From Eutreptiella sp. 'Long Island Sound 2002' (Eukaryota; Euglenozoa; Euglenophyceae; Eutreptiales; Eutreptiaceae), in contig OZ038397.1 in assembly GCA_964036045.1 (NCBI GenBank), forward strand, positions 25,507,342 to 25,571,341: a DNA stretch of 64,000 bases, given 5' to 3'. This document shows positions 1 to 9,900 of the stretch, piece after piece. Made by a program: the position numbers and the translations under genes. Below the pieces are notes generated by a model. That model was not told the origin of the DNA. It saw nothing but the letters and a program-made list of their open reading frames with translations, and searched no databases. Positions within the stretch are counted from its first letter, which is position 1. Every line of letters begins with the position of its first letter.

Positions 1-486
1 TCAAGACAGCATCAAGGAGAATACAAACGACTCGCCGGCCAACTACAAGAGCTTAGAAGTGCCATGGAACGCCAAGATAATGATATCATGCAATTGAAGG
101 ACACCATGAAACAAGGCATGGCGAGCACGCATGGTGATCACGAGCGTTTGCAGCGTCAAATGGAGGACAACCAACGTGCAGAAGAACGGCTTGCACTGCA
201 AGTGGGACAAGTCAAAGAGTCCATACACCACGATCAGCAACAGTAGCAACAAAAACACGTGGCCATGGAATCCAAAGTGCGAGGGTTGGAGCAATTGGTG
301 CATCAAGCAACCACAGCGAGTGAAGAGGCACACAAGAGTGGTCAAGCATTGACCAAACGGGTTGATCAAATGGGAAGAGAAATATATGAGACGCAAGTAC
401 GCATTCTAACGGAGCAATTGGGTGAAGAGAGAAAATTGTGGGATATCAAATTTGGGCGGCTTGAAGAGTGGTTGACGGATCACTGA
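1..486 (+). pseudogene. Coiled-coil ORF, open from the left edge, one internal TAG
   Basis: Frame 1 is open from base 1 to a TGA at 484-486 apart from one TAG at 244-246. About 160 residues are visible, rich in Q, E, R and K with heptad-like spacing, so a long coiled coil is likely. The TAG lies inside a glutamine run (QQQ-stop-QQK), which fits a CAG-to-TAG change or, less likely, read-through. No catalytic domain is seen, and the N-terminus lies outside the window. The ORF runs straight into a minisatellite. It could be a retrotransposon Gag-like or ORF1 protein or a host coiled-coil protein; I do not recognise the family. Confidence 0.45.
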
Positions 487-528
487 CAGCAACGGCAATG
501 GATATTCTCAGGAAGACGTCCCGTACAG

Positions 529-900
529 ATGCTTCGCAGCAGGCATCGCGGACAGGCTGCAGACATCACAGACAGGCTGCAGGCATCGCAGACAGACTGC
601 AGGCATCTCGCAGACAGGCTGCAGGCAGGGCAGATGGGATGCACGCATCGCAGACAGACTGCAGGCAGCGCAGATAGGCTGCAGGCATCGCAGATAGACT
701 TCAGACATCGCAGACAGGCTGTAGGCATCGCACACAGGCCACAGGCATCGCAAATTGGTAGCAGGCATCGCAGACAGGCCACAGGAATTGCAGGCAGACC
801 ACAGACATCACAGACAGTCCACAGGCATTGCAAACAGGCCAGAGGCATCACAGACAGGCCACAGGCATCACAGGCAGGCTGCAAGGGTCACAGACAGACA
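529..900. repeat. Minisatellite, about 20-bp unit
   Basis: About 18 degenerate copies of a unit close to GCAGGCATCGCAGACAGGCT follow each other. The perfect 20-base step is clearest at 551, 571 and 591. The period is not a multiple of three and the unit lacks stops, so long spurious frames open on both strands. Confidence 0.85.
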
Positions 901-916
901 GTATTCTGCATGTTCA

Positions 917-1095
917 AGCTGAGTGTCTATTTTGTGCAGACTGGAGCCCCCCCCCCCCCCCCCCTGCAGTGTCCAGACAGTGTCTACTGGGTGCACACTG
1001 GACCCCCCCCCCCTTGAGTGTCCAGACAGTGTCTATCGGGTGCAGACTGGACCCCCCCCCCCCCCCCCTACAGGGTCCGGGCAGTGTCTGCGTCT
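917..1095. repeat. Tandem repeat with embedded poly-C tracts
   Basis: Three to four copies of a 50-55-bp unit built on GTCCAGACAGTGTCT, then GGGTGCAGACTGGA, then a C homopolymer of 11-18 bases. The period varies because the C tract varies in length. Confidence 0.75.
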
Positions 1096-1099
1096 GGTA

Positions 1100-1950
1100 C
1101 AGGATGGACACGGAGATGTCCAGCCCTATCAGAGGGTTGTTCAGCTGTACAGCCTGGTGTCCAGCTTGGGAGGGGAGTGCAATAGGGCTGAAATATCTCT
1201 GTTAGTCCACAGACGCCCAGACAGATAGAGAGACAGACAAACACAAGAGAAGTCGCAGATGCACGACGCGACGCCGAGGAGGAGCAGAATGAATTGTTAG
1301 ACAGTCATTCACAGAGCGTGAACGATGTGTTCTATGTAGACAAATGATTTGGTGAATTATTAGTCTCTGTCACGGATTTCAGTTTAGGCCGAGTAGACAC
1401 CAGAGTTTCATGGCCGTATGTTGGGAGATCGAGGGGGAACAACAATTAGATTTCGCTGATAAGGGAGATCCTGTTTGGTTGGATCATGCACGATTCAGTT
1501 GGTGATTCTTGGTCAATATCCCTTGGTATCATCGAAGGACCCTCAGTTATGTGCCATGATTAGTCTTTAGAGTAGTAATCATCTTAGATACGTGTGATGG
1601 CTTCATGGTCTTTGAGATATTGAGGTTGTGATATGTCATGTTTGCTTGAGTTATGTTTGGCTTTCTCTCCCCAAATTCATTTTGAGATGTATGAATTGTT
1701 TGCAGTTTGCAAGCCCATATTGTAGTTTGCGTGGATGTTTGTTGCATTGTGATTGGGGGCATGTTGTCATCACAATGCTTGCTTCTCTTCTCCTCTTGTC
1801 CTCTTTGTGTGTTTTAGTGTTAGTATCCTTTCATGTCTTGATGGTTTACTTTGTTGCTTGAATTTGCTTTGATATTGTTTTGAGTTTAAACCTTTTTGGA
1901 ATCATTTGTTATGTAGGTTTGTGTTGAATTGAGTATTGATTTTGCTCTCA
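1100..1950. other. No recognisable gene
   Basis: Composition falls towards AT after 1,300. I see no convincing exon, RNA gene or repeat. A plus-strand frame around 1,318-1,558 is interrupted by several stops and matches nothing I know. Confidence 0.5.
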
Positions 1951-2313
1951 TGAAGCGGTAGCGGCAGGGTCTCCCTACCGCTACCCGCTGTGGCTCGCAC
2001 GTGCGCTGAACAGCGCAATTTATGACGTAAAATGGGATTACGAAAGCGACAGAGCAATAGCTAGAATTGCCGATTTTTATATTAAAATAGCAGTTTTTAT
2101 AATAAATTTATGCTGTTGTGCCCCATTTTGTAAATATACGTGAGATTTCACTGTTTTTCCGTGTTTTCACAGGCATCATGTAGATTCGAAAGGCCTGTGG
2201 CTAACGCCTTAGAACAATTTAAGCAACTTAAACCGACTCACGAAATGTTCGATTCTTGCAGAAATTGCGGTGCTTTGCAGGAGGGTCACGAAAACGCTTC
2301 AAAACTGTTCTAA
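1951..2313 (+). repeat. Left-end repeat L, copy A (363 bp)
   Basis: Nearly identical to 3,802-4,164; I count three substitutions. It starts TGAAGCGGTA and carries a terminal hairpin, GTAGCGGCAGGG-TCT-CCCTACCGCTAC, followed by further short palindromes such as GCGCTGAACAGCGC. The identity stops sharply after CAAAACTGTTCTAA. Its first ten bases are the reverse complement of TACCGCTTCA at 5,090-5,099, so it behaves as one terminus of a mobile element. Confidence 0.8.
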
Positions 2314-2487
2314 CAACCCTGAATAGGGACAGCCGCAAGCCGCAGCGCATCGCAGCGCCGAGGAGCGGCGCTAACACGCGCTGGAACCAGAAGGCGCTGG
2401 GCGCAGCGCCAAGCAGCACCGCAACGTGGCCGTCAGCCGCAGCACGCCGCCGGAAGAGAGGCAGCAAGTGCCTCCGCAGCGTCCCGG

Positions 2488-3306
2488 ATGAGCAGCAGCG
2501 ACAGCAGCGGCATCAGGACGTGGGGACCGCAAAATGGCGGCTACAACCTGGACAGCATGAGCGACGCGTCAGACTGGAGTCCCAGTCCAAGGCCAAGTTC
2601 GAGCCGCAGTCTTGCGTTCGAGCAACCGAGGTATGGCCCTTCCAGCCGTCAACCGTATGGCCGTGGGAACCAGCACAGCGACAGCGTCGGCCGTCCCAAG
2701 AGCGGCAGTACCAGCCGCAATCCGGATTACCGTGACGGCCAACCAGCCGTCGAGAGAGAGCTCTTCCGCAAGCCGGACCAGCGTCAAGCAGCGTGGGATC
2801 GCCAACCAGCGTCCTGGAGAACGCCGGACCGCCAATCAGCGCACCACCGAAGACATGGTCCAAGCCGTGGTCACGCAGACCGTGGTCAAGCGCCAAGGGA
2901 GCGCCAAACAGCGCCCCAGAAGGCACCGGAGTACCGACCAGTGCCCCAACTCGGAGGAGCGTTCGCCGGAAATCCACGCAACCCCAGTCCCAGCCGGTTA
3001 AGTTCGGAGATCGCCATCCTACCAACCGAGACGGTGGAGTTGAAGGCCTGGGCCGTGGAGATGGCAGCGTGGGCGAGGAGTGCAGCAGCGGAGATCCGGA
3101 CCCTGAAGTCGGAGCAGGAGAGTCTGCAAGAGCGAGTCCGTCGCCTGGAAAAGACGTCCAAGACGAAGTCCGCTACGGGCGAAGCGAAGAAGAAGGTGGA
3201 AGTCGCCTTCGAGACGCCGAAAAAGACCGCCACGACCAGCGGAGCGACCGGCCAAGACAGCGGGACGCAGACGCCTGGCAGTGGCAGCCGCCGTTGGAGA
3301 CGGTAA
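2488..3306 (+). CDS. Element-internal basic protein with C-terminal coiled coil
   Basis: The frame encodes 272 residues ending in TAA. Residues 1-160 are low-complexity, rich in S, R, P, Q and G, and strongly basic. Roughly 180-225 form a clear amphipathic helix (ETVELKAWAVEMAAW, then LKSEQESLQERVRRLEK), followed by a K/T-rich tail ending RRWRR. This layout suits a nucleic-acid-binding, self-associating Gag- or ORF1-like protein, but there is no zinc knuckle, protease, polymerase or transposase motif. The gene is the only sizeable ORF between left-end repeats A and B, so it is probably carried by the element. Two other frames are open over parts of the same stretch because it lacks stops. I prefer this one for its helix; the start codon is uncertain. 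Confidence 0.5.
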   Translation: MSSSDSSGIRTWGPQNGGYNLDSMSDASDWSPSPRPSSSRSLAFEQPRYGPSSRQPYGRGNQHSDSVGRPKSGSTSRNPDYRDGQPAVERELFRKPDQRQAAWDRQPASWRTPDRQSAHHRRHGPSRGHADRGQAPRERQTAPQKAPEYRPVPQLGGAFAGNPRNPSPSRLSSEIAILPTETVELKAWAVEMAAWARSAAAEIRTLKSEQESLQERVRRLEKTSKTKSATGEAKKKVEVAFETPKKTATTSGATGQDSGTQTPGSGSRRWRR

Positions 3307-3795
3307 TAATTTAAATTTCCGTTTGTTGGAACGCCTGTGGGCAAGTCCAGTCTTGTCAGACTTGCCGTGGTGAGAGCCCAGTCTTGTCACGCTCCACCAA
3401 CCAGGTATATATGTGGGTCTTAAAACCCATGTATATATGGGGCAGACCAGCCCCTGGCACACGCACCCGCGCTTGTACAGTACAGTGCACGGTGCCTGGG
3501 TAAGGCACGAACTGACACAGCAACGTTGATTTGATGCTGAGTTGTGTTCTGCTGTGTGCATGCCTGTCCTGTTGTTTGGTTTTTGAAAGCATGGAGGTTT
3601 TCGGGAAACTGAAAATTTTTTCAGGTTTTCGAAACAAACGGGGCGGGCCACCCATGGCCTTTTCCTTTTATTTTCCTAGAGTGGCAAAGCAGGTTTTTGC
3701 CTGAGGGTAGTATTGGTGCTCCCCACCGGACACCTAGGAAAAGGCTACCTCTGGGGTTTGTTTTTCCTCCTGGAGGATAAACAAACCTTTAAGAA
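3307..3795 (+). other. Hairpin-rich 3' region of the element gene
   Basis: Short inverted repeats follow one another: GCAAGTC/GACTTGC near 3,343-3,367, a TATATATGTGGGT/ACCCATGTATATA stem near 3,405-3,440, and GGTTTGTTT/AACAAACC near 3,759-3,791. No coding frame is evident. The stems resemble those in the neighbouring repeats, so the folding habit belongs to the whole element. Confidence 0.6.
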
Positions 3796-3801
3796 GGGGG
3801 G

Positions 3802-4164
3802 TGAAGCGGTAGCGGCAGGGTCTCCCTACCGCTACCCGCTGTGGCTCGCACGTGCGCTGAACAGCGCAATTTATGACGTAAAATGGGATTACGAAAGCGA
3901 CAGAGCAATAGCTAGAATTGCCGATTTTTATATTAAAATAGCAGTTTTTATAATAAATTTATGCTGTTGTGCCCCATTTTGTAAATATACGTGAGATTTC
4001 ACTGTTTTTCCGTGTTTTCACAGGCATCATGTAGATTCGAAAGGCCTGTGGCTAACGCCTTAGAACAGTTTAAGCAACTTAAACCGACTCACGAAATGTT
4101 CCATTCTTGCAGAAATTGCGGTGCTTTGCACGAGGGTCACGAAAACGCTTCAAAACTGTTCTAA
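3802..4164 (+). repeat. Left-end repeat L, copy B (363 bp)
   Basis: Near-identical to 1,951-2,313. Differences lie near the right end (for example GAACAGTTT here against GAACAATTT). The change improves pairing with the inverted arm that follows at 4,147-4,164. Confidence 0.8.
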
Positions 4165-4199
4165 GGCGTTAGCCACAGGCCTTTCGAATCTACATGATG
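4025..4199. repeat. Perfect 39-bp inverted repeat
   Basis: Bases 4,025-4,063 are exactly the reverse complement of 4,161-4,199. A second, almost perfect inner pair (TTAGAACAGTTT-AAGC with GCTTCAAAACTGTTCTAA) extends the stem inwards, leaving about a 70-base loop. The structure sits at the junction of repeats B and C. Copy A lacks the right arm. Confidence 0.85.
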
Positions 4200-5100
4200 A
4201 AGGATATTTGGGGGGAGGGGGGCGACCTCGAAGCTTCCCTTCGGCATGCACACCCTCAAACCCCCAAACCCGTGAAGTCCAAGTCTTCCACTCTTATTCA
4301 CGATTGTCCAAAGGATTCTGTGATCCTTGCCTCGGCCATGACACAATCTGGCGTCCTGGGCAAGGAGATGAAGGTATATGTAGACAAAGAAAACATGTAG
4401 ACAAGTAATATGTACAAGTAACAATTCTATACTATAAAATAGCATAAAAAAGAAGACGAAATGAAGGCGACGGCGTCGCCGCCATCAGAAAATCTGACGG
4501 CTACGAGGCGTAGCCATCAGGATCTCCACTGAGATCCTGCCCAAACTGGGCCAACCAGTGGTTTTTGGGCGAAAAACAATGAAATAAAGTGATTTTTGAG
4601 CCAAAAACACTCATTTCACGCGTCTCCCCCCAACGCGTCGCGTAGCCGACACGACGCGTTTCTGTACCAATTCAACCTACATATGAAAAGGCCCACTGTT
4701 GGGCTACGCCATGGGCGTCTGGGCGATTCCTGGAATCGCCTCAGCATTTTTTGAAAAATGCGTGAATGCGCCACTTTTTGCAAAAATGGACCTTCGCGGA
4801 ACGCCGCGAAAAAGGTCACGCTATAATCTTTTAGTTCTAAAAACGATAAAACAATAATAAAATTGCCTAAAATCTTTAGAAATCGAGGAATAAATCCTCG
4901 TTCTGGAGCTGCGTCGCGCAGGCGACGACTGTCGTCGCCAGCCCAAAAAAGACGTAAAATGTCGATTTCTGGGGTTTTTAACAGAAATCCCACAGAAATC
5001 AGGATGCCGTAGCATCAACAGGAAAATTCCTGATCTGGCCTGGCGAAGAGCGCCACAGGCTGGGCAGCGGGTATGGGTGAAGCACCCCATACCGCTTCAC
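4198..5100. repeat. Right-end repeat R, copy C (903 bp), hairpin array
   Basis: Nearly identical to 5,952-6,854. Between 4,466 and 5,096 I count about 20 short stem-loops in tandem. Examples: 4,466-4,480 (GGCGAC), 4,499-4,515 (GGCTACG), 4,518-4,539 (CAGGATCTC, 9 bp), 4,633-4,659 (ACGCGTCG), 4,722-4,740 (GGCGATTCC), 4,744-4,761 (GCATTTTT), 4,793-4,810 (TTCGCGG), 4,884-4,900 (CGAGGA), 4,921-4,939 (GGCGACGA), 5,003-5,016 and 5,019-5,032. Its first part holds a 67-codon plus-strand frame (4,200-4,400) present in both copies, but the copies differ there by amino-acid changes, so coding is doubtful. Confidence 0.8.
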
Positions 5101-5464
5101 CCCCCTCCTTAGAAGCCTTGCCTATATCCAAAGGAAGGCAAGGCCAAGGAGGCGCTCTGACCCCTGCAGTGCCCTGGTTTCACAACTGATTCAGCAGAAC
5201 AGTGGGGGGGGGGGGGCTTCGTAAGTAATTTACATGCCACCACACATGTAAATTATTTTTTTTTTTTGATCTTGATATATTCATAGGGCAATTGCCCCCC
5301 AGGCGTCCACACTGGTCCCTGGCACTCCTTGTGGCCTGTAGTTACATGAACAGAGGCACTGCAGGGCCTTCCGCCCTGACTGATGGCGCTTAGGCGCACA
5401 TATGGGCCCTTTTTCTCCATGGGCATGGAAATCAATAATTCAATAAATTCGAAAAAAATTATTT
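5101..5464. other. Non-coding stretch with short palindromes and G tract
   Basis: Contains the CCTTGCCT/AGGCAAGG hairpin at 5,115-5,142, a 14-16-base G homopolymer near 5,202, a T run near 5,259 and GGGCAATTGCCC near 5,285. No gene is seen. Confidence 0.5.
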
Positions 5465-5700
5465 AGGGTCAAACCCAAGGCAACGACTTCCTCGCACCTG
5501 AATTTAGGGCCATTTCCTGCCCAAGGCGACGAATTCCTCGTGCCTTTTAGGGTCGATTCCCAACCCAGGGCGACGAATTAACGCGCCTAATTTGGGGGAT
5601 TTAGGGTCATTTCCTACCCAAGGCGCCCCACGCCAATTTAGGGTGGGACCTCCTGCAAAAGTCAACCAACCCAAGGCGACGAACTAACGCGCCTTCTTGT
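5465..5700. repeat. Degenerate tandem repeat, about 50-bp unit
   Basis: Four to five diverged copies of a unit close to TTTAGGGTC-ATTTCCTACCCAAGGCGACGAATT with the tail CCTCG or AACGCGCC. Copy spacing varies from about 45 to 65 bases. Confidence 0.6.
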
Positions 5701-5773
5701 GCACTTCGCAGACGTCGTCATCGTCGCTGTGGTCGTCGCGGGGGCTCCATAGGGTCCATGGGGAAGCCATGGT

Positions 5774-5835
5774 TCATCCATCGTCGGAGTCAAGGAATTC
5801 CTCCTTCATCGCGTTGATGCCCTTGACCTTAGCTC
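5774..5835 (-). CDS. Possible last exon of an unknown host gene
   Basis: On the minus strand CTGCAG is followed by a frame ending NAMKEEFLDSDDG and TGA at 5,774-5,776. The acidic tail looks like a genuine protein C-terminus. A second coding-like piece (KDSADAKATKGA) lies at about 5,917-5,951 and is cut off at 5,952 by repeat D. Joining the two needs a non-canonical GC donor or another boundary, so the splice model is unproven. If real, this is the broken 3' end of a host gene into which element D inserted. Confidence 0.3.
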
Positions 5836-5951
5836 CTGCAGTTTCCCAGCGAACAGCGATCAGCGATCCGCGTACTCCTGCAGTCTGGGCGTCGTCGCCG
5901 TCCACAGGCCGTCACGCGCCCTTGGTGGCCTTGGCGTCGGCAGAATCCTTT

Positions 5952-6854
5952 TGAAGGATATTTGGGGGGAGGGGGGCGACCTCGAAGCTTCCCTTCGGCA
6001 TGCACACCCTCCAACCCCCAAACCCGTGAAGGCCAAGTCTTCCACTCTTATTCACGATTGTCCAAAGGATTCTGTGATCCTTGCCTCGGCCATGACACAA
6101 TCTGGCGTCCTGGGCAAGGAGATGAAGGTATATGTAGACAAAGAAAACATGTAGACAAGTAATATGTACAAGTAACAATTCTATACTATAAAAGAGCATA
6201 AAAAAGAAGACGAAATGAAGGCGACGGCGTCGCCGCCATCAGAAAATCTGACGGCTACGAGGCGTCGCCATCAGGATCTCCACTGAGATCCTGCCCAAAC
6301 TGGGCCAACCAGTGGTTTTTGGGCGAAAAACAATGAAATAAAGTGATTTTTGAGCCAAAAACGCTCATTTCACGCGTCTCCCCCCAACGCGTCGCGTAGC
6401 CGACACGACGCGTTTCTGTACCAATTCAACCTACATATGAAAAGGCCCACTGTTGGGCTACGCCATGGGCGTCTGGGAGATTCCTGGAATCGCCTCAGCA
6501 TTTTTTGAAAAATGCGTGAATGCGCCACTTTTCGCAAAATTGGACCTTCGCGGAACGCCGCGAAAAAGGTCACGCTATAATCTTTTAGTTCTAAAAACGA
6601 TAAAACAATAATAAAATTGCCTAAAATCTTTAGAAATCGAGGAATAAATCCTCGTTCTGGAGCTGCGTCGCGCAGGCGACGACTGTCGTCGCCAGCCCAA
6701 AAAAGACGTAAAATGTCGATTTCTGGGGTATTTCACAGAAATCCCACAGAAATCAGGATGCCGTAGCATCAACAGGAAAATTCCTGATCTGGCCTGGCGA
6801 AGAGCGCCACAGGCTGGGCAGCGGGTATGGGTGAAGCACCCCATACCGCTCCAC
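5952..6854. repeat. Right-end repeat R, copy D (903 bp), hairpin array
   Basis: Near-copy of 4,198-5,100 with about a dozen point differences, including GGCGTCGCC where copy C has GGCGTAGCC, which weakens that stem. It ends TACCGCTCCA, so its terminal inverted repeat is less perfect than that of copy C. No left end lies between copies C and D, so D may be the right end of the outer element starting at 1,951 or a truncated independent insertion. Confidence 0.75.
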
Positions 6855-6872
6855 TTCAGTGTTTGGTAGGAA

Positions 6873-6912
6873 TGTGCTTATCTTTGTGTTGCCTCCTTTG
6901 TAGATAAGCACA
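6873..6912. repeat. 11-bp perfect stem-loop
   Basis: TGTGCTTATCT at 6,873-6,883 pairs with AGATAAGCACA at 6,902-6,912 across an 18-base loop. It lies just outside repeat D. Confidence 0.6.
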
Positions 6913-9900
6913 AGATGACATTATGTTATCAATAGTTCAGAATCGGATTTGGATTTGAATTTGGCCTTTGCGGTATACCTCGTGACCTCCATTGTGCATT
7001 GGGTGCATTCGGGAACATTGGTGGATTTTATTTTGCAAAAGTGGGGCGTGTGTGTCACTTCACCAATATCACCACCACAAATAGACACCAAGATAACACC
7101 CAGCCGGCCGTTTGTGGGACAAGAAAAAAGCAAGCTACCTCGCAGGGGGAGTAGTGCAGCAATCATCCAACAAAGCAGACCTGCGATGGGCTCTGGGGTT
7201 TGTGTATTTGTGGTTTTCTAGACCTTTGAACACTTGCTGACTGGGTCTGTGGCACACAAGCAGGAAAGGACGTTGTGAGGTAGGATAATGTCAAGGCGGA
7301 GAAACACCAGTTGTTGTGGCCTTCGTCTACCCACTGGCTACAGTCATCCTAGTGCACTGGAGGTGGTTTCAAACAAAAGTCCCTCAATAGACATTTCTGC
7401 CCACATGATGTGCACCTACGCACCACACCCAGCTGGGCACCCTGCCCAAGTCTCACAACCACACACCAAGCACTCACTCAGCGCAAGTGTGGGAGGACGG
7501 GCGTATGCCAGAAAATATGTGTACCCACAACACTCTCTCCCTGCCACTGACACTGGTAAACAAACACACAGTAGACCGCATGCGCGCAAACACTCTGCTT
7601 GTGTGTACACACGTGTGCGCGCAAGCACTCAAACGCGCAGAGTGCAAGCACTCTAGTGTATAACATGCAACACAGGTATAATTTTCAAGACAACCAAAAT
7701 AGAGCAAAGAAACCAAAAATCGGCAAAGGTGCATGTTCTTGCAACCCTTATCAGCCCAAAACCAGTGGTGGCAAGGCAAACGCAACCCTTGGTGCGCTGG
7801 CCATTTTTACATTCAGCTCATTGTGAGCTAAATTCAGTTTCATACATAAAAAGAACTTCAGCCAAGGGAAGGTAGTCACGCAGGTAGGGTGTGCACACCC
7901 ACACAGTGCACACATTGAACCTTATCGCCCACCTGAGTGCTATTTTTCGAAGTCGTTGCGTCGCCATGTCCAGAAGCTTGTTGAAAGAGGGAGTAAAAAA
8001 GTTTTCGGAACTTCGGGCTCAAACGCAAATCCTTGCGTGTTGCTATGCGGCTGTTGATAGTCGCAATCTATCCCAACGATCTTCGCCACGTTGAAAACTT
8101 CTCAGGAGGACAAAATTTGAGGAGGCAGAGCACAAGACGAAATCTTGCATTTCAAGGATGCAGTTACTGATTTTGTCGGAAGACTTTTCATAGTCCCTGA
8201 ATAACATGATATTACAAAATCATGCAGTCGCAATCATTTTAATATACAAAACACACACACAATCTGAGCATCTTTCATCTATCTACATTACGCAATGCAA
8301 AGCACTTTGTGACAGCCTGCAGTGCGTGTGTGTGATTGCTGCACAAGCCTAAGACTGACTTATTTAATTGAATATTATCACCGATTGTCAATGTGAACAT
8401 GTCCTGATTGTAACATAACTTCTTTCTGTCTATCACAGTGTTTAACACACTCTTTTCTATTTGTTTGATGCACTGATGATGAGGCGGATTGTGTCCCCTT
8501 TTATCTATGTTTTCTGCAACATCTTGGGCTATCCTAATGGTATGCATCATTAGATAGAAGGCACATTTTTCTGACAGGTCTTGGGTTCAATTCTCAGCAA
8601 GCCCGGCCGGGTAAGATCCACCCCATATGATGCATGTGCCATGGCAGTGACCCGTTTGGACACAAACAATGCTACCTCAACAAAATATACAGTGAATCCA
8701 AAGAAATCACATCTCTTGATGAAGTACTGCAAAGAGGGTTAGACCCCGGAGCAACCTTTCTATCTTGTCTAGTTTAATTGTGACCATCTCTCAGAACCTG
8801 TGATTACTTCTGTAGATCTGGTTACCTTCATAACCCTTATGTTGTTGAACAACATCTTGGGTTTCCTGATTTGATTGTTGTGCCTATCTTGGGTTATTAG
8901 ATCACTTCCTTTTCAAAACTAAGCAGCAAAGAAACCTATTTTCCGTTTCCGTAGAACTAATCAATGGCTGTCAATTCCCCAAGGGCTCAGAGATAATAAC
9001 CTCACTAATAGAGGTCAGTAACATGACAAAACTTGGAGGGCTCAAAAGTGTGCATGCTCCATAAACATTCATGTGGGCCACCGTGGCAATAATTGAATAT
9101 TTCCGTGTCCGAGACACTTGATAGGGTGACTCCTAGCGTTACGGTGAGCCAAGAACAATGACGCAATCCTCCTTTTAAGGGGCGCACCAACTCTTGTCAC
9201 AATCTCTGAAAAAATTGCTGTATATGTACAAAAATGGCTTCGTGCCGTTGGTGTGCTTGCTCATGCATGTTCAATGGCGACATGCTAGACTTTTTCAATG
9301 TCGCGTATCGTGTGATACACAGAACATTCATTCCGTGTATTTCAGTAGTGTAAAGGTTACGGCGTTATTATGGTACGTTACGGGGTTCGTCTTAGGTTTG
9401 GCTCTGGTTTTGCTTCGTTTGTTGTCTTTGTTGTATGCTTGAGCGTTGGTTGTGATTCGGCAAGTGTTATTGTCTTTGTCCTTAGACATGTGAGGTTATT
9501 GCCATTGGATCCTTAATGTGTGGGTAACACACCCTGCCCCCATGGAGAAAAGGAAACGGTCAACCAACACAACGGCTTGGTGGACCTCTACGTGAAAGAT
9601 ATGTTGACATTTGTACTTGCACTGTGTGAGTATAGAGATGGAGGTTAGGTTTAGTATTTCAAGGGCTTTGTGACGTTATTCGAAGTTTTATGTCTTTTGG
9701 TTTTGACTAGTCTAGGCATGAGGCCCTAAGCTATGGTGAAGATTGTGCAAGATTCTTAGGAGATGCCTCCCTAGCCGGGAGATTGGCTAATAAGCTACTA
9801 CTCTGCCCCTTTTTGGGATTAGCCTATTACACATGAGCAATTTAGGTTGGATCCTTGCCCCCCCCCCCCCCCCTGCCCTTCGGGTAGCTTTGTAGGTTGG

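Larger units (their letters stand above)
3796..5105. mobile_element. Nested short element, L copy B + R copy C, with 16-bp TIRs
   Basis: GGGGGGTGAAGCGGTA at 3,796-3,811 is the perfect reverse complement of TACCGCTTCACCCCCC at 5,090-5,105. Imperfect complementarity continues outwards, and each flank then has its own hairpin (left near 3,759-3,791; right CCTTGCCT/AGGCAAGG at 5,115-5,142). The interior is only left-end plus right-end sequence with no coding capacity. It therefore looks like a non-autonomous, foldback or MITE-like derivative nested in a larger relative. Confidence 0.6.

Noticed and set aside
468-1017. Long open frames on both strands over the 20-bp repeat
   Set aside because: The repeat has no stops and a period not divisible by three, so all frames stay open and give repetitive C-, R- and Q-rich peptides.
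1951-4164. LTR retrotransposon with copies A and B as LTRs
   Set aside because: The repeats start TG but end TAA. There is no primer-binding site, polypurine tract or pol gene between them, and copy B is better explained as the left end of a nested TIR element.
4200-4400. 67-codon ORF conserved in both right-end repeats
   Set aside because: The copies differ here by amino-acid changes, and the opposite strand is equally open, so coding is not supported.
5465-5700. TTTAGGG occurrences as a telomeric tract
   Set aside because: The heptamer occurs once per 45-65-bp unit and is never in tandem, so it is part of a larger repeat.
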